Assembly: GCA_964542585.1 (NCBI GenBank)
Contig: CAZIUI010000008.1
Span: 29,480-93,479 of the forward strand
Source: CAYYUA01 sp964542585
GTDB taxonomy: Bacteria > Bacteroidota > Bacteroidia > CAILMK01 > CAYYUA01
Reading direction: 5' to 3'
Length of the DNA: 64,000 bases
Part shown: one piece after another, positions 8,342 to 16,894 of the stretch
How positions within the stretch are numbered: the first letter of the stretch is position 1
Layout: every line of letters starts with the position of its first letter
Program-made: the position numbers and the translations under genes
The notes under the pieces: model-generated
What the model saw: only the letters and a program-made list of their open reading frames with translations
Database searches by the model: none
Told to the model about the DNA's origin: nothing

Positions 8342-9336
8342 GGTAAGCGTTTTAAAAGCCCATAACGGCTTATCAATTCCACACTCAAAAGACAGGCTGC
8401 AATCAATGCAAACGGTACAAATTCTTCATCATACCGTCTGAAAGAACTAACATTGATCTTGGTTTTTTCCATTTTATCAATTTCCTCATAGATCTTACGA
8501 AGCTTTTGAGAGCTTGTAGCCCTAAAGTATTGTCCACCGGTTTTATCAGCAATGGTGGTCAGGAGTTCTTCATCTATATTGACTTTTTTCTGCCTGAATC
8601 GTTTTCCATGAGGCGTTTCATAAGGAAAAGGAGCAGTTCCCTCACTACCAATACCAATGGTGTAAACCGTAACATCAAATTTCCGGGCCATTTGCTGAGC
8701 GGTCATAGGGTCAACTGAACCCCTGTTATTAACGCCATCCGTTAGGAGAATGAGTACCTTACTTTTAGCACTGCTTCTTTTCAAACGATTGACTCCATTG
8801 GCCAATCCCATTCCAATAGCTGTTCCATCTTCTATTAAGCCGCTTTGGGTCTCTTTCAGTAAATTCTCTAGAACTTGATAATCGGTAGTTAGGGGGCATT
8901 GCGTAAAGCTCTCAGCTGCAAACACAACCAATCCGATCCGGTCATTCCTCCGGCCAGAAACAAAATCCTGGGCAACAGCTTTGGCGGCCCCCAGACGGTT
9001 GGGCTCAAAATCCCGGGCTAGCATGCTGGATGAGATATCCAGGGAGATCATAATATCAATGGCTTCAGCCTGTACTTCTTGCCGTTCCATCACGGATTGT
9101 GGCCTGGCAAGGGCTATGATCAAAAAGCTTATGGCTAATAAACGGAATACGGGTAAAACAGCACCGAGCACATGCCGCCAAGACCAATGAGTGCGGTCAA
9201 AGGGGATGAGGGACGAAAGGATTTGTGCGGGAAAGTAGCGGTTTTTTGGCCGCCAGTACCACCAGCCCAATAGCGGAACAAGCAGCAGGAACCAGAAAAA
9301 TTCAGGATTTGCAAATTGATAACTGCCTGCTGACAT
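8338..9336 (-). CDS. batA: BatA: von Willebrand factor A domain membrane protein
   Basis: 332 residues from the chosen start; an in-frame ATG 54 bases upstream (9390) would add 18 polar residues unlike other BatA proteins. I chose the inner ATG because MSAGSYQFANPEFFWFLL gives the family's usual N-terminus and puts the first membrane segment next to it. A VWA domain follows, with complete MIDAS residues: DISSS in SLDISSSMLARDF, the threonine of EDGTAIGMG, and LLTDGVNNRG. A terminal membrane segment lies near the C-terminus. It is the first gene of the leftward batABCDE operon. BatA is required for aerotolerance in some Bacteroides and has other roles elsewhere; the function here is inferred. 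Confidence 0.92.
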   Translation of the reverse strand: MSAGSYQFANPEFFWFLLLVPLLGWWYWRPKNRYFPAQILSSLIPFDRTHWSWRHVLGAVLPVFRLLAISFLIIALARPQSVMERQEVQAEAIDIMISLDISSSMLARDFEPNRLGAAKAVAQDFVSGRRNDRIGLVVFAAESFTQCPLTTDYQVLENLLKETQSGLIEDGTAIGMGLANGVNRLKRSSAKSKVLILLTDGVNNRGSVDPMTAQQMARKFDVTVYTIGIGSEGTAPFPYETPHGKRFRQKKVNIDEELLTTIADKTGGQYFRATSSQKLRKIYEEIDKMEKTKINVSSFRRYDEEFVPFALIAACLLSVELISRYGLLKRLP

Positions 9337-9433
9337 TAAGCTTTTATTGGTTTTTTTTTGTTCATTGAATTTTGGCAAATATTTGGCCATAGGCCAACAT
9401 CCAGCATGAATGCCACTAACCTGGAATTCATGA

Positions 9434-10606
9434 TTATTGAGCCTTCACCACTTGATCCAGCGCTTGTTTGATATCCTGTTGAAGCTCTTCAGGGTTTTCC
9501 AATCCGATATAAAATCGAACAAGGTTCCAGGGAATACCGGCCTTAGCTTCGTTTTTGTCAGATAAAATAGCGCAGGTTGGGAAAACCAGCGATTCATAAC
9601 CACCCCAGGAACAAGCTAACAGAAAATGCTGAAGTTGCTCACAAAAAGCCTCAACGGTACCAATGGTATCAGCTTTTAATTCAATAGAAAACTGACCGCC
9701 ACCTCTTTTCAACTGCCGACTGGCTAACTCATATTGTGGGTTATTACTGGCAAAAGGGTAATACACACGCTGAACAGCCGGATGGCTTTCAAGAAATGGA
9801 ATAAGGGACTCAGTCGTTTCAGCAACCCGCTGCATACGAACATCCAGGGTTCGCAAGCCCCGAATCATTAGCCAGGCGTCATGGGGTGATATGACAGCGC
9901 CCAGGGTCATGTATTCCTCATCAAAAAGTCGTCTTATAAAGCTTCTAGATCCACAAACAACCCCAGCTACCACATCTGAATGACCGTTTAAGTATTTAGT
10001 AGCTGAATGACAAATGATGTCAATTCCATATCCTGCAGGTTGTTGAAAAATAGGACTGGCGTAACTGTTGTCAATCAGGGTGGGGATTCCATGATCCTTG
10101 GCAATTTGGGCTACAGCTTCCAGATCCTGCTGCTCAAAAGTCACGGAGTTGGGACTTTCCAAGACTATCAATTGCGTTTCATGTCGGATAGCTGCTTGAA
10201 ATTGGGCTGCATCGGTACCATCCACAAATGTGGTAGGCACCCCGAAACGTGGTAATAACGATTCCAGCAGATGGGAGGTCCAACTGTAAGGTTTATCAAC
10301 GCTTATTACATGACCACCGTTACTAACCTGACTCATAACAGCAGCTGAGATAGCTCCGCTGCCACTACCAAAAATCAGCGCATCCTCTGTGCCTTCCAGC
10401 GCTGCCACCTTCTGCCGCAGAATTTCAACCGTTGGATTATTGCCTCTTGTGTAGAAATAATAGCTAAGCTCATCACTGATACCTTCTCGCATTGCTGCTA
10501 CCGTGGGGTAGGCAAAATTGCTGCTTTGTACCACGGGCGGAGCTACGGCTCCATCATAAGTTTCCCGTTCTTCCCCTAACTGATTCAATATGTAAGATAA
10601 AGACAT
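9434..10606 (-). CDS. PLP-dependent trans-sulfuration enzyme (Cys/Met metabolism family)
   Basis: 390 residues, the usual length for cystathionine gamma-synthase, beta-lyase and methionine gamma-lyase relatives. Visible signatures: YTRGNNPTVEIL (phosphate-binding Tyr and Arg of the neighbouring subunit), FGSGSGAISAA, DNSYASPIFQQP with the PLP-contacting Asp, and the Schiff-base lysine in SATKYLNGHSDVVAG. The C-terminal block reads WGGYESLVFP where most members have SLGGVESL, so substrate specificity may differ. The subfamily cannot be fixed by reading. It separates the two divergent Bat arms and has its own promoter, so it looks inserted into the locus. Confidence 0.9.
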   Translation of the reverse strand: MSLSYILNQLGEERETYDGAVAPPVVQSSNFAYPTVAAMREGISDELSYYFYTRGNNPTVEILRQKVAALEGTEDALIFGSGSGAISAAVMSQVSNGGHVISVDKPYSWTSHLLESLLPRFGVPTTFVDGTDAAQFQAAIRHETQLIVLESPNSVTFEQQDLEAVAQIAKDHGIPTLIDNSYASPIFQQPAGYGIDIICHSATKYLNGHSDVVAGVVCGSRSFIRRLFDEEYMTLGAVISPHDAWLMIRGLRTLDVRMQRVAETTESLIPFLESHPAVQRVYYPFASNNPQYELASRQLKRGGGQFSIELKADTIGTVEAFCEQLQHFLLACSWGGYESLVFPTCAILSDKNEAKAGIPWNLVRFYIGLENPEELQQDIKQALDQVVKAQ

Positions 10607-10623
10607 GAGAGCGAATTAAACCA

Positions 10624-10649
10624 CAAAAGTAACCATTCAAAAAAGCCAA
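10624..10649 (-). promoter_or_regulatory. Probable promoter of the PLP enzyme gene
   Basis: On the minus strand TACTTTTG (10631-10624) matches TAnnTTTG, and TTG (10649-10647) lies 15 bases upstream, slightly closer than usual. The leader to the ATG at 10606 would be about 11 bases. Confidence 0.4.
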
Positions 10650-10687
10650 AATATGGGGCAGCACCATAGAAGACCACGGGGATATCC

Positions 10688-10695
10688 TATTTTTG
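10688..10695 (+). promoter_or_regulatory. Probable -7 element of the moxR arm promoter
   Basis: TATTTTTG fits TAnnTTTG and lies 55 bases before the moxR start. I see no TTG at the expected distance upstream, so this is a half-supported promoter. Confidence 0.35.
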
Positions 10696-10750
10696 TGGTT
10701 GTTTGACATGGAACAGCTTTTGAACAATAGTTGCAAAATTATTTTCACCT

Positions 10751-11776
10751 ATGGATGAAACCCCCACTCCTCCCCAAGCGGATGAGGAAACCGTTAATAT
10801 TCAGGCGCTTAATGAGCAAATTTACCGGGAAAGTGCTTTTATAGCCGACCTCGAGCAGGAAGTAAGCAAAACCATTGTAGGTCAGCACTACATGATGGAG
10901 CGCCTTCTCGTGGGCTTGCTATCCCAAGGTCATATTCTCCTGGAAGGAGTCCCCGGCCTGGCTAAAACTTTAGCGATTAAATCGCTGTCTTCAGCTATAA
11001 ATGCAGATTTTAGACGAATCCAATTCACACCCGATCTATTGCCAGCTGACTTACTGGGTACGCAGGTTTATAACCAGGCCAACGCTGAATTCGTAACCCG
11101 GAAAGGCCCCATTTTCGCCAATTTTATTCTGGCAGATGAGATCAACAGGGCTCCCGCTAAAGTGCAAAGTGCCTTGTTACAAGCCATGCAGGAGCGGGAG
11201 GTTAGCATTGGTGCTGAAACTTTTAAGCTGGAAGAACCCTTCCTGGTACTTGCTACCCAAAACCCTATTGAGCAAGAAGGCACTTATCCGCTACCGGAGG
11301 CCCAGGTAGACCGATTCATGCTGAAAGTTCATATCACGTATCCGGCTAAGGAAGAGGAACGCTCGATAATGCGGCTGAATATCAACCAGCTGGCAGAAGT
11401 GATCCATCAAAAAGCTGAACCGCGAACTATCCTTAAAGCCCGCGACACTGTTCGACAGGTTTACATGGATGAGAAGGTGGAGCAATATATTTTAGATATT
11501 GTTTTTGCCACTCGAAACCCGCCTGAGTACAAGCTCAGCGATCTAGCCGAGCTGATCAACTTCGGAGCCTCACCGAGAGCCAGCATCAACCTGGCCTTAG
11601 CAGCCCGGGCCTATGCCTTTATCAAGCGCAGAGGGTATGTGGTACCCGAAGATGTACGTGCTATTTGCCATGACGTAATGCGCCACCGGGTGGGCCTAAC
11701 TTATGAAGCGGAAGCAGAAAACGTTACGGCTGATGAAGTGATCACCCGTGTTTTAAATACCATTGAGGTACCCTAG
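10751..11776 (+). CDS. MoxR family AAA+ ATPase
   Basis: 341 residues. Walker A GVPGLAKT, Walker B ILADEINRAP followed by AKVQSALLQAMQE, sensor 1 ATQNPIEQEGTYPLPEAQ and the arginine-containing EAQVDRFMLK are all present, as in MoxR ATPases (AAA_3). MoxR proteins act as chaperone-like ATPases on VWA-domain partners. Here those partners are the DUF58 protein just downstream (35 bases) and BatA/BatB in the opposite arm. It is the first gene of the rightward arm moxR-DUF58-BatD/DUF4381-like-DinB. Confidence 0.95.
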   Translation: MDETPTPPQADEETVNIQALNEQIYRESAFIADLEQEVSKTIVGQHYMMERLLVGLLSQGHILLEGVPGLAKTLAIKSLSSAINADFRRIQFTPDLLPADLLGTQVYNQANAEFVTRKGPIFANFILADEINRAPAKVQSALLQAMQEREVSIGAETFKLEEPFLVLATQNPIEQEGTYPLPEAQVDRFMLKVHITYPAKEEERSIMRLNINQLAEVIHQKAEPRTILKARDTVRQVYMDEKVEQYILDIVFATRNPPEYKLSDLAELINFGASPRASINLALAARAYAFIKRRGYVVPEDVRAICHDVMRHRVGLTYEAEAENVTADEVITRVLNTIEVP

Positions 11777-11811
11777 TCCTTTATAAACTTTTCCGGAAGC
11801 CGAAAGCCAAC

Positions 11812-12693
11812 ATGACCAAGGATACACGATCCCTACTTAAAGAGGTTCGAAAGGTTGAATTAAAGACGCGCGGTTTATCCAATAACCTTTTTGCGGGTGA
11901 GTACTACAGTGCTTTCAAAGGCCGTGGTATGGCCTTCTCAGAGGTGCGGGAATATCAATATGGGGATGATATCCGCAACATCGATTGGAATGTGACCGCT
12001 CGGTTTAATCATCCTTATGTAAAAGTATTCGAAGAAGAGCGAGAGCTGACGATGATGCTACTCATTGATGTCAGCCGTTCGGATTTTTTTGGCAGTTCGG
12101 CTAAAACCAAAAATGAGGTCATCACGGAAGTAGCAGCCATCCTTGCGTTTTCAGCTGTAAACAACAATGATAAAGTAGGGGTGCTGTTTTTTACCGACCA
12201 GGTAGAGCAATTCATACCTCCGAAAAAAGGGCGTTCTCATATTCTGCGGATCGTTCGGGAGCTGTTGAATTTTGAACCTCAACATTCTAAAACCAATATC
12301 CGCGAAGCGCTTAATTACTTCAACAATACCATGAAAAAGCGGACCATTGCGTTTTTATTGTCAGACTTTATAGACAAAGATTTTGGTAAGCCAATGGCGA
12401 TCTCAGCCAAGCGCCATGATTTAATTGGTATGCATTTTCATGACCCGCGAGAGTCAAAGATTCCACCTGTCGGCCTTATACAGTTACAAGATGCGGAGAC
12501 GGGACAGCTTCAATGGGTAGACACACAAAAACAAAAAGTACGGCAAGAATATGAACGTTGGTACCAGGCCAATTATCGCTATGCCCGTGAAACCTTGAAA
12601 AAAAGCGGGGCGGACTGGATGAGTATTGCTACAGATAAACCCTACGTCAATACCTTGCTAAACTTTTTTAAGCAACGTGAAAAACGTCATTAG
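11812..12693 (+). CDS. DUF58 domain-containing protein (VWA-like)
   Basis: 293 residues. It contains the DUF58 hallmark GDDIRNIDWNVTARFNHPYV followed by the MIDAS-like LLIDVSRSDFFGS and a VWA-like fold through about residue 250. DUF58 proteins are the standard genetic partners of MoxR ATPases. No membrane segment is obvious, so it is probably cytoplasmic or peripheral. Its 3' end overlaps the start of the next gene by 17 bases, suggesting coupled translation. Confidence 0.93.
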   Translation: MTKDTRSLLKEVRKVELKTRGLSNNLFAGEYYSAFKGRGMAFSEVREYQYGDDIRNIDWNVTARFNHPYVKVFEEERELTMMLLIDVSRSDFFGSSAKTKNEVITEVAAILAFSAVNNNDKVGVLFFTDQVEQFIPPKKGRSHILRIVRELLNFEPQHSKTNIREALNYFNNTMKKRTIAFLLSDFIDKDFGKPMAISAKRHDLIGMHFHDPRESKIPPVGLIQLQDAETGQLQWVDTQKQKVRQEYERWYQANYRYARETLKKSGADWMSIATDKPYVNTLLNFFKQREKRH

Positions 12694-13687
12694 AAAGCTG
12701 CCTTTTTTGTACCAATCCCTTACATACAAGCTTTTGCAGGGAGCCTTAGCCCTTTTAATGGTTTATTGCTTTCCCTTAAATGGTCATACTCAGCAAGCCC
12801 CAGAAGCCAAGGCCAGCTTAGACACCCTCGCCATTAAAATTGGAGAAACCCTTACCTACCGGCTAAAAGTAAAGGCACCTATTACTTCCACTATCAAATG
12901 GCCGTCTTTCCGGGACTCTGTAGGGGATTTTGAAATACTAAAAAAACAAAAGGTTGATACCGCTGTAGAAGGAGATCTTCAGCGGTATAAGCAAAAAATT
13001 ACCCTTATAGGCTTTGAGAAGGGCCGCTTTCATATTCCCGCGTTAACCATCCCTTATCAGTTATCGAGTGGCAAAAAAGATTCTTTAATAACGGATAGCT
13101 TTAGCGTTCCCGTAACTACTGTTAAAATAGACTCCGATAATCGCATCAAACCCATAAAGGGCTTACTTGAAATACCCCTCACCTTCAGGGAGTTGCTGCC
13201 CTATATTTTAGCAGCTCTTGGAGCCCTTATCTTGATTGGCCTTGGTTACTGGCTCTACAAACGATGGAAACGTAAGAAACGGCAATCCCTACCTTCCGCG
13301 CAACCCTTGGAACTTCCACATGAAAAAGCGCTAAATCAACTAAAACACTTAGAGGATGAGAGGCTCTGGCAGAAAGGCTATATCAAGGAATACCATGACC
13401 AGTTGACCGATATTATTCGCGACTACCTGGAGCACTTGCTGAATATTAAAGCTCTAGAGCTTACTACTAGTGAGATCATGGAGGAACTTCATGGCCGAGC
13501 CTTAAGTAAGGATCAAAAGGAAAAACTACAACAGCTATTTAATACCGCAGATATGGCTAAGTTCGCGAAGGCGCAGCCTTCGGCTGAGGAGAATGAGCAA
13601 GCTTTAACCATTGCTTATGCTTTCATTTACGATACGCGTGGCCCCCTAAAAGAAGACCAGGACGATACTAACCAAAATGCACAATAG
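12677..13687 (+). CDS. BatD/DUF4381-like membrane-anchored protein
   Basis: 336 residues. A signal peptide or anchor (about residues 15-38, ending GHTQQ) is followed by a beta-rich extracytoplasmic domain resembling the first BatD module (LAIKIGETLTYRLKV; RYKQKITLIGFEKGRFHIPA), one membrane segment near 170-193 (LLPYILAALGALILIGLGYW), a basic stretch RWKRKKRQ and a cytoplasmic helical domain. In Bacteroidota a protein of this layout usually sits between the DUF58 gene and batA. Here batA is on the other strand about 3.3 kb to the left. A role as membrane partner of the MoxR/DUF58 pair is inferred. Confidence 0.75.
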   Translation: MKNVIRKLPFLYQSLTYKLLQGALALLMVYCFPLNGHTQQAPEAKASLDTLAIKIGETLTYRLKVKAPITSTIKWPSFRDSVGDFEILKKQKVDTAVEGDLQRYKQKITLIGFEKGRFHIPALTIPYQLSSGKKDSLITDSFSVPVTTVKIDSDNRIKPIKGLLEIPLTFRELLPYILAALGALILIGLGYWLYKRWKRKKRQSLPSAQPLELPHEKALNQLKHLEDERLWQKGYIKEYHDQLTDIIRDYLEHLLNIKALELTTSEIMEELHGRALSKDQKEKLQQLFNTADMAKFAKAQPSAEENEQALTIAYAFIYDTRGPLKEDQDDTNQNAQ

Positions 13688-13693
13688 TCACCT

Positions 13694-14161
13694 ATGCTAA
13701 AAACGTATTTCCAAAAGCTGTTCCGCTACAATGAATGGGCTAACCAACAAATATTGGAGGCGGTTGCGGTAACGAATGCCCAGCCCAGACCAATGCTAAA
13801 CCTCTTAGGCCATATAGCAGCCGCACAAGAAATCTGGTTAGCCAGAATCCTGAATTCAGACAATCAAAATCAACAGCTATGGCCGGAAAATGACCTGGCT
13901 AGCATTCGGGAAAAATTGCGCGAGAGCTCGGAAGAATGGTCAGAATTCATTGAAACCATGAATGATGAGCATTTCAAAGAAGAGCACCAATACAGCAATT
14001 CTAAAGGGAAACTTTTTAAGACAACCCTTGAAGATGTGATATTACATGTAGTTAACCACGCCACGCATCACCGTGCCCAGTTGATAAAGATGATAAGGGA
14101 TCAGGGGGAAGAACCGCCTGCTACCGATTACATTTTTTACGCGCGGGAGGCCAAGGATTAA
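13694..14161 (+). CDS. DinB family protein
   Basis: 155 residues with the four-helix DinB/YfiT-like fold pattern: YNEWANQQILEAV at the N-terminus, LLGHIAAAQEIWLARIL, and VILHVVNHATHHRAQLI. The His of LLGHI and the two of HHRAQ form the usual metal-binding triad. Members include bacillithiol or mycothiol-type transferases and many of unknown function; no specific reaction can be assigned. It follows the BatD-like gene by six bases, so it is probably co-transcribed. Its stop overlaps the convergent DUF429 gene by four bases. Confidence 0.88.
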   Translation: MLKTYFQKLFRYNEWANQQILEAVAVTNAQPRPMLNLLGHIAAAQEIWLARILNSDNQNQQLWPENDLASIREKLRESSEEWSEFIETMNDEHFKEEHQYSNSKGKLFKTTLEDVILHVVNHATHHRAQLIKMIRDQGEEPPATDYIFYAREAKD

Positions 14162-14754
14162 ACCAGGATCTGTCCTTCTTCCTCTTGACCATAAACCTTG
14201 TGGATTCCAGCTTGCCAGCGGTAGCCTGAGGTAAAGGCTAACAACGCATCCACATGATGCCAATCAGGTAATTCCTTATCAGGAAGCTGGATGCCTGCCG
14301 CTTTAGTGATCTCAGTAGTTACGCTTTGGATGGCTGCCTTGTCTCCTTTGTAGTTATCGTGAGTGAGCTCGAGGTTTTGCGCTAATGCTTTGGGGTAAAC
14401 CTCGTATACTGGTATGCCGAAGGTTCCAACAATAGAATCCTTAAATCGAATAGCACGAGCCGTTAAGCCTGCCAAAAACATAGGGGACATGGCTCCTAGT
14501 TGCCGGTCAGGTTCACGGTAAAAATAATCGCTATAGAAAGCTTTGAAACGGTAAACACCGGGAAGTGATAAAGGGGCATCAATAAATACAGCCTCCGGGA
14601 GTAGTGCTTCTATTTTTTTACTTAAAAATTTATCAGCATCCTGATCTTTAGCTGCTTTTTCCCACTGCAAATGGCAGTTTTGGTCAGGGTAGCACAAAAC
14701 CGTGGTTCCTGCTAACTTTTTACCGTAATCAATACCCACGATGGTTTTAGCCAT
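14158..14754 (-). CDS. DUF429 family protein (RNase H-like fold)
   Basis: 198 residues. The N-terminal VGIDYGKKLAGTTVL and the later VFIDAPLSLPGVY are DUF429 hallmarks, with acidic residues at positions expected of a ribonuclease-H-like active site. LTARAIRFKD and VYEVYPKALAQ are further family blocks. A nuclease function is predicted by fold only. It follows the photolyase by three bases and is the last gene of the leftward run that starts at or before the polyprenyl synthase. Confidence 0.75.
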   Translation of the reverse strand: MAKTIVGIDYGKKLAGTTVLCYPDQNCHLQWEKAAKDQDADKFLSKKIEALLPEAVFIDAPLSLPGVYRFKAFYSDYFYREPDRQLGAMSPMFLAGLTARAIRFKDSIVGTFGIPVYEVYPKALAQNLELTHDNYKGDKAAIQSVTTEITKAAGIQLPDKELPDWHHVDALLAFTSGYRWQAGIHKVYGQEEEGQILV

Positions 14755-14757
14755 ACG

Positions 14758-16077
14758 TCAGGCTTCCTCATTAAGGGCTTGCTTGTAGGTGGTAAGCGCC
14801 CGGTCGCGGGCATATTTGTGCTCAACTACAGGCTTTGGGTAAGCAGGCGTCCCATATTCCGGCACCCAATACCGGATAAAACGGTATTCGGGATCAAAAC
14901 GCTCAATCTGACGCTGTGGGTTGAAAATACGGAAGTAAGGAGCCGCATCCACCCCAGAGCCGGCTGCCCATTGCCAGCCTCCGTTATTAGAAGCTAGCTC
15001 GTAATCCAATAATTTTTGACCAAAATACGCTTCACCCCAACGCCAGTCGATCAACAAGTACTTGGTAAGAAAACTGGCTGTTACCATCCTAAGGCGGTTG
15101 TGCATGTACCCTATGGTATTAAGCTGGCGCATACCGGCATCCACCATCGGATAACCTGTAGTGCCATTGCACCATCGCTCAAATTCTTCCTCATTGTTGC
15201 GCCATGGAATGTTGTCATAGGATTCCTTGAAAGAATAGTTCACAACATGAGGGAATTGCCACAGGATCATTTGGTAAAAATCCCGCCAAATCAGTTCATT
15301 AAGAAAGGCAAAACTGTGATCGGCCGCATATTTAGCTAACTGCCGGATACTAATAGTCCCATTGCGGAGGTGCACGCTCAAACGAGACGTGCCATTTTGA
15401 GAGGGGTAATTACGGGTATCCTTGTAATTTTTGATAACTGATTCTTTGATAGCCTTGTCCGGAAAGGGTACCGATGTGGATTTGAAACCTAAATCGGCTA
15501 GTTCAGGAAGCTTGTACTCCGGTAAAGCGGCAAAATTACCGGTAAGCGCTTCCGAGGGTGCCCCGACCAATTGCTCACTGTTAAATTGTTTTTGCCACTG
15601 CCTACCATAAGGGCTAAAGACCACATAAGGATCTCCATTCCCTTTGACTACTTCGTCTTTTTCGAATATGACTTGATCCTTGTAAGTATAAGTGGGTATT
15701 CCTTTTGTTTGGAGGAGCTGTTCAACTTTTTCATCCCTATCGATCGCATACGGTTCGTAATCCCTATTCATGTATAAACCCTGAACCGTGAAGGTTTGGG
15801 TAATTTCATCAATTACAGCTTCCGGCTTGCCATACTTAACCCACAGGCTGCTACCTACCTTTTTTAATTCAGATTGAATTTCCGTCAATGCTTGGTGGAT
15901 AAAGTGAACACGGCCATCGCCTGTATCTTTAATAGAACTTAGAATATAGGAATCAAAAACAAAGATGGGTAAGACAGGATAGCCAGACTGCAGCGCTTGA
16001 TACAGGGCTTGATTATCACTAAGTCGTAAGTCACGCCTGAACCAAAAGACGGATACCGGCTGATGGGCCTCTACCAT
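14758..16077 (-). CDS. Cryptochrome/DNA photolyase family protein
   Basis: 439 residues. The N-terminal photolyase domain starts with VFWFRRDLRLSDNQALYQAL, and the FAD-binding domain holds the typical runs LNELIWRDFYQMILWQFPHV, GTTGYPMVDAGMRQL, GYMHNRLRMV and NGGWQWAAGSGVDAAPYFR. The length and motifs fit a class I CPD photolyase, which repairs cyclobutane pyrimidine dimers using light. A 6-4 photolyase or a cryptochrome lacking repair cannot be fully excluded by reading, though the WQWAAGSGVD block favours CPD repair. It lies 12 bases after the SDR gene and three before DUF429. Confidence 0.92.
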   Translation of the reverse strand: MVEAHQPVSVFWFRRDLRLSDNQALYQALQSGYPVLPIFVFDSYILSSIKDTGDGRVHFIHQALTEIQSELKKVGSSLWVKYGKPEAVIDEITQTFTVQGLYMNRDYEPYAIDRDEKVEQLLQTKGIPTYTYKDQVIFEKDEVVKGNGDPYVVFSPYGRQWQKQFNSEQLVGAPSEALTGNFAALPEYKLPELADLGFKSTSVPFPDKAIKESVIKNYKDTRNYPSQNGTSRLSVHLRNGTISIRQLAKYAADHSFAFLNELIWRDFYQMILWQFPHVVNYSFKESYDNIPWRNNEEEFERWCNGTTGYPMVDAGMRQLNTIGYMHNRLRMVTASFLTKYLLIDWRWGEAYFGQKLLDYELASNNGGWQWAAGSGVDAAPYFRIFNPQRQIERFDPEYRFIRYWVPEYGTPAYPKPVVEHKYARDRALTTYKQALNEEA

Positions 16078-16089
16078 AAATAAGCTACT

Positions 16090-16812
16090 TTAGACAGAAC
16101 GAACACCGGATAAACCACCATCTACGCTAATCACCTGACCGGTAATCCAACTGGCGTCATCGGAAAGCAGAAACTGAGTAATCCCAGCCACATCCTTCAC
16201 TTCTCCATAACGGCCTATGGGGTGTCGTTGATTGGAGGATTGTTGCTTTTCCTCCGTGGATAGGAGGTTAGAAGCTAGTGGAGAATTGGTAAGGGATGGC
16301 GCTACAACGTTTACGCGAATATTACTCTTCACAAGCTCAGCCGACAGCGATTTGCCTAAACCTTCAAGCGCAGCTTTAGCGGTTGCGACTGACACATGGT
16401 AAGGCATCCCCACTTGCGTGGCAACAGTGCTGTAAAACACAACAGAGGCATCTCCACTCTTTTTCAAGGCTTTCAAGGCACCTTGGGCGGATTTAATGGC
16501 TCCCATCACATTCACGTTCAAATCTGATTGAATCTGATCCTCTTTCAGTGCCTGGAAAGGTTTAAGCGTGATCGTTCCTGGTGTATAAACCAAACCATGT
16601 AAGGTTTCAGGAAGGGCTTTGAACGCCTCTTTTACATCATCATTTAAAAGGTCTACCTGTATAAACTGAAATCCGTAGGATTGGACGGTTTCATTGGAAT
16701 TACGGGCTGCTACGATAACGTTGGCGTCTTCTTCATACAGTCTTTGGGCGACATTGAGTCCTATCCCGGAGGTTCCTCCGACTATTAGGAAATTTTTGCC
16801 TGCAAAACTCAT
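16090..16812 (-). CDS. SDR family oxidoreductase lacking the catalytic tyrosine
   Basis: 240 residues with a Rossmann fold: VGGTSGIGLNVAQRLYE is the nucleotide-binding glycine motif, the NVMG block is present near residue 93, and the C-terminal ITGQVISVDGGLSG is typical of classical SDRs. Where the YxxxK catalytic motif is expected the sequence is SVATAK, so the tyrosine four residues before the lysine is a valine (a Tyr lies eight residues before). Either the enzyme uses another acid or it is not a conventional dehydrogenase. It precedes the photolyase by 12 bases; the substrate is unknown. Confidence 0.88.
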   Translation of the reverse strand: MSFAGKNFLIVGGTSGIGLNVAQRLYEEDANVIVAARNSNETVQSYGFQFIQVDLLNDDVKEAFKALPETLHGLVYTPGTITLKPFQALKEDQIQSDLNVNVMGAIKSAQGALKALKKSGDASVVFYSTVATQVGMPYHVSVATAKAALEGLGKSLSAELVKSNIRVNVVAPSLTNSPLASNLLSTEEKQQSSNQRHPIGRYGEVKDVAGITQFLLSDDASWITGQVISVDGGLSGVRSV

Positions 16813-16894
16813 AGATTTGATTGTTTGGTGTTAAAATATCCTTTTAGCATACAAATCAATCATTAAAAGGTTTGCAAGCTTGAAGGAAATGAAG

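Noticed and set aside
10607..10750. SAM or other riboswitch before the trans-sulfuration gene
   Set aside because: The predicted leader is only about 11 bases and no conserved riboswitch core is visible.
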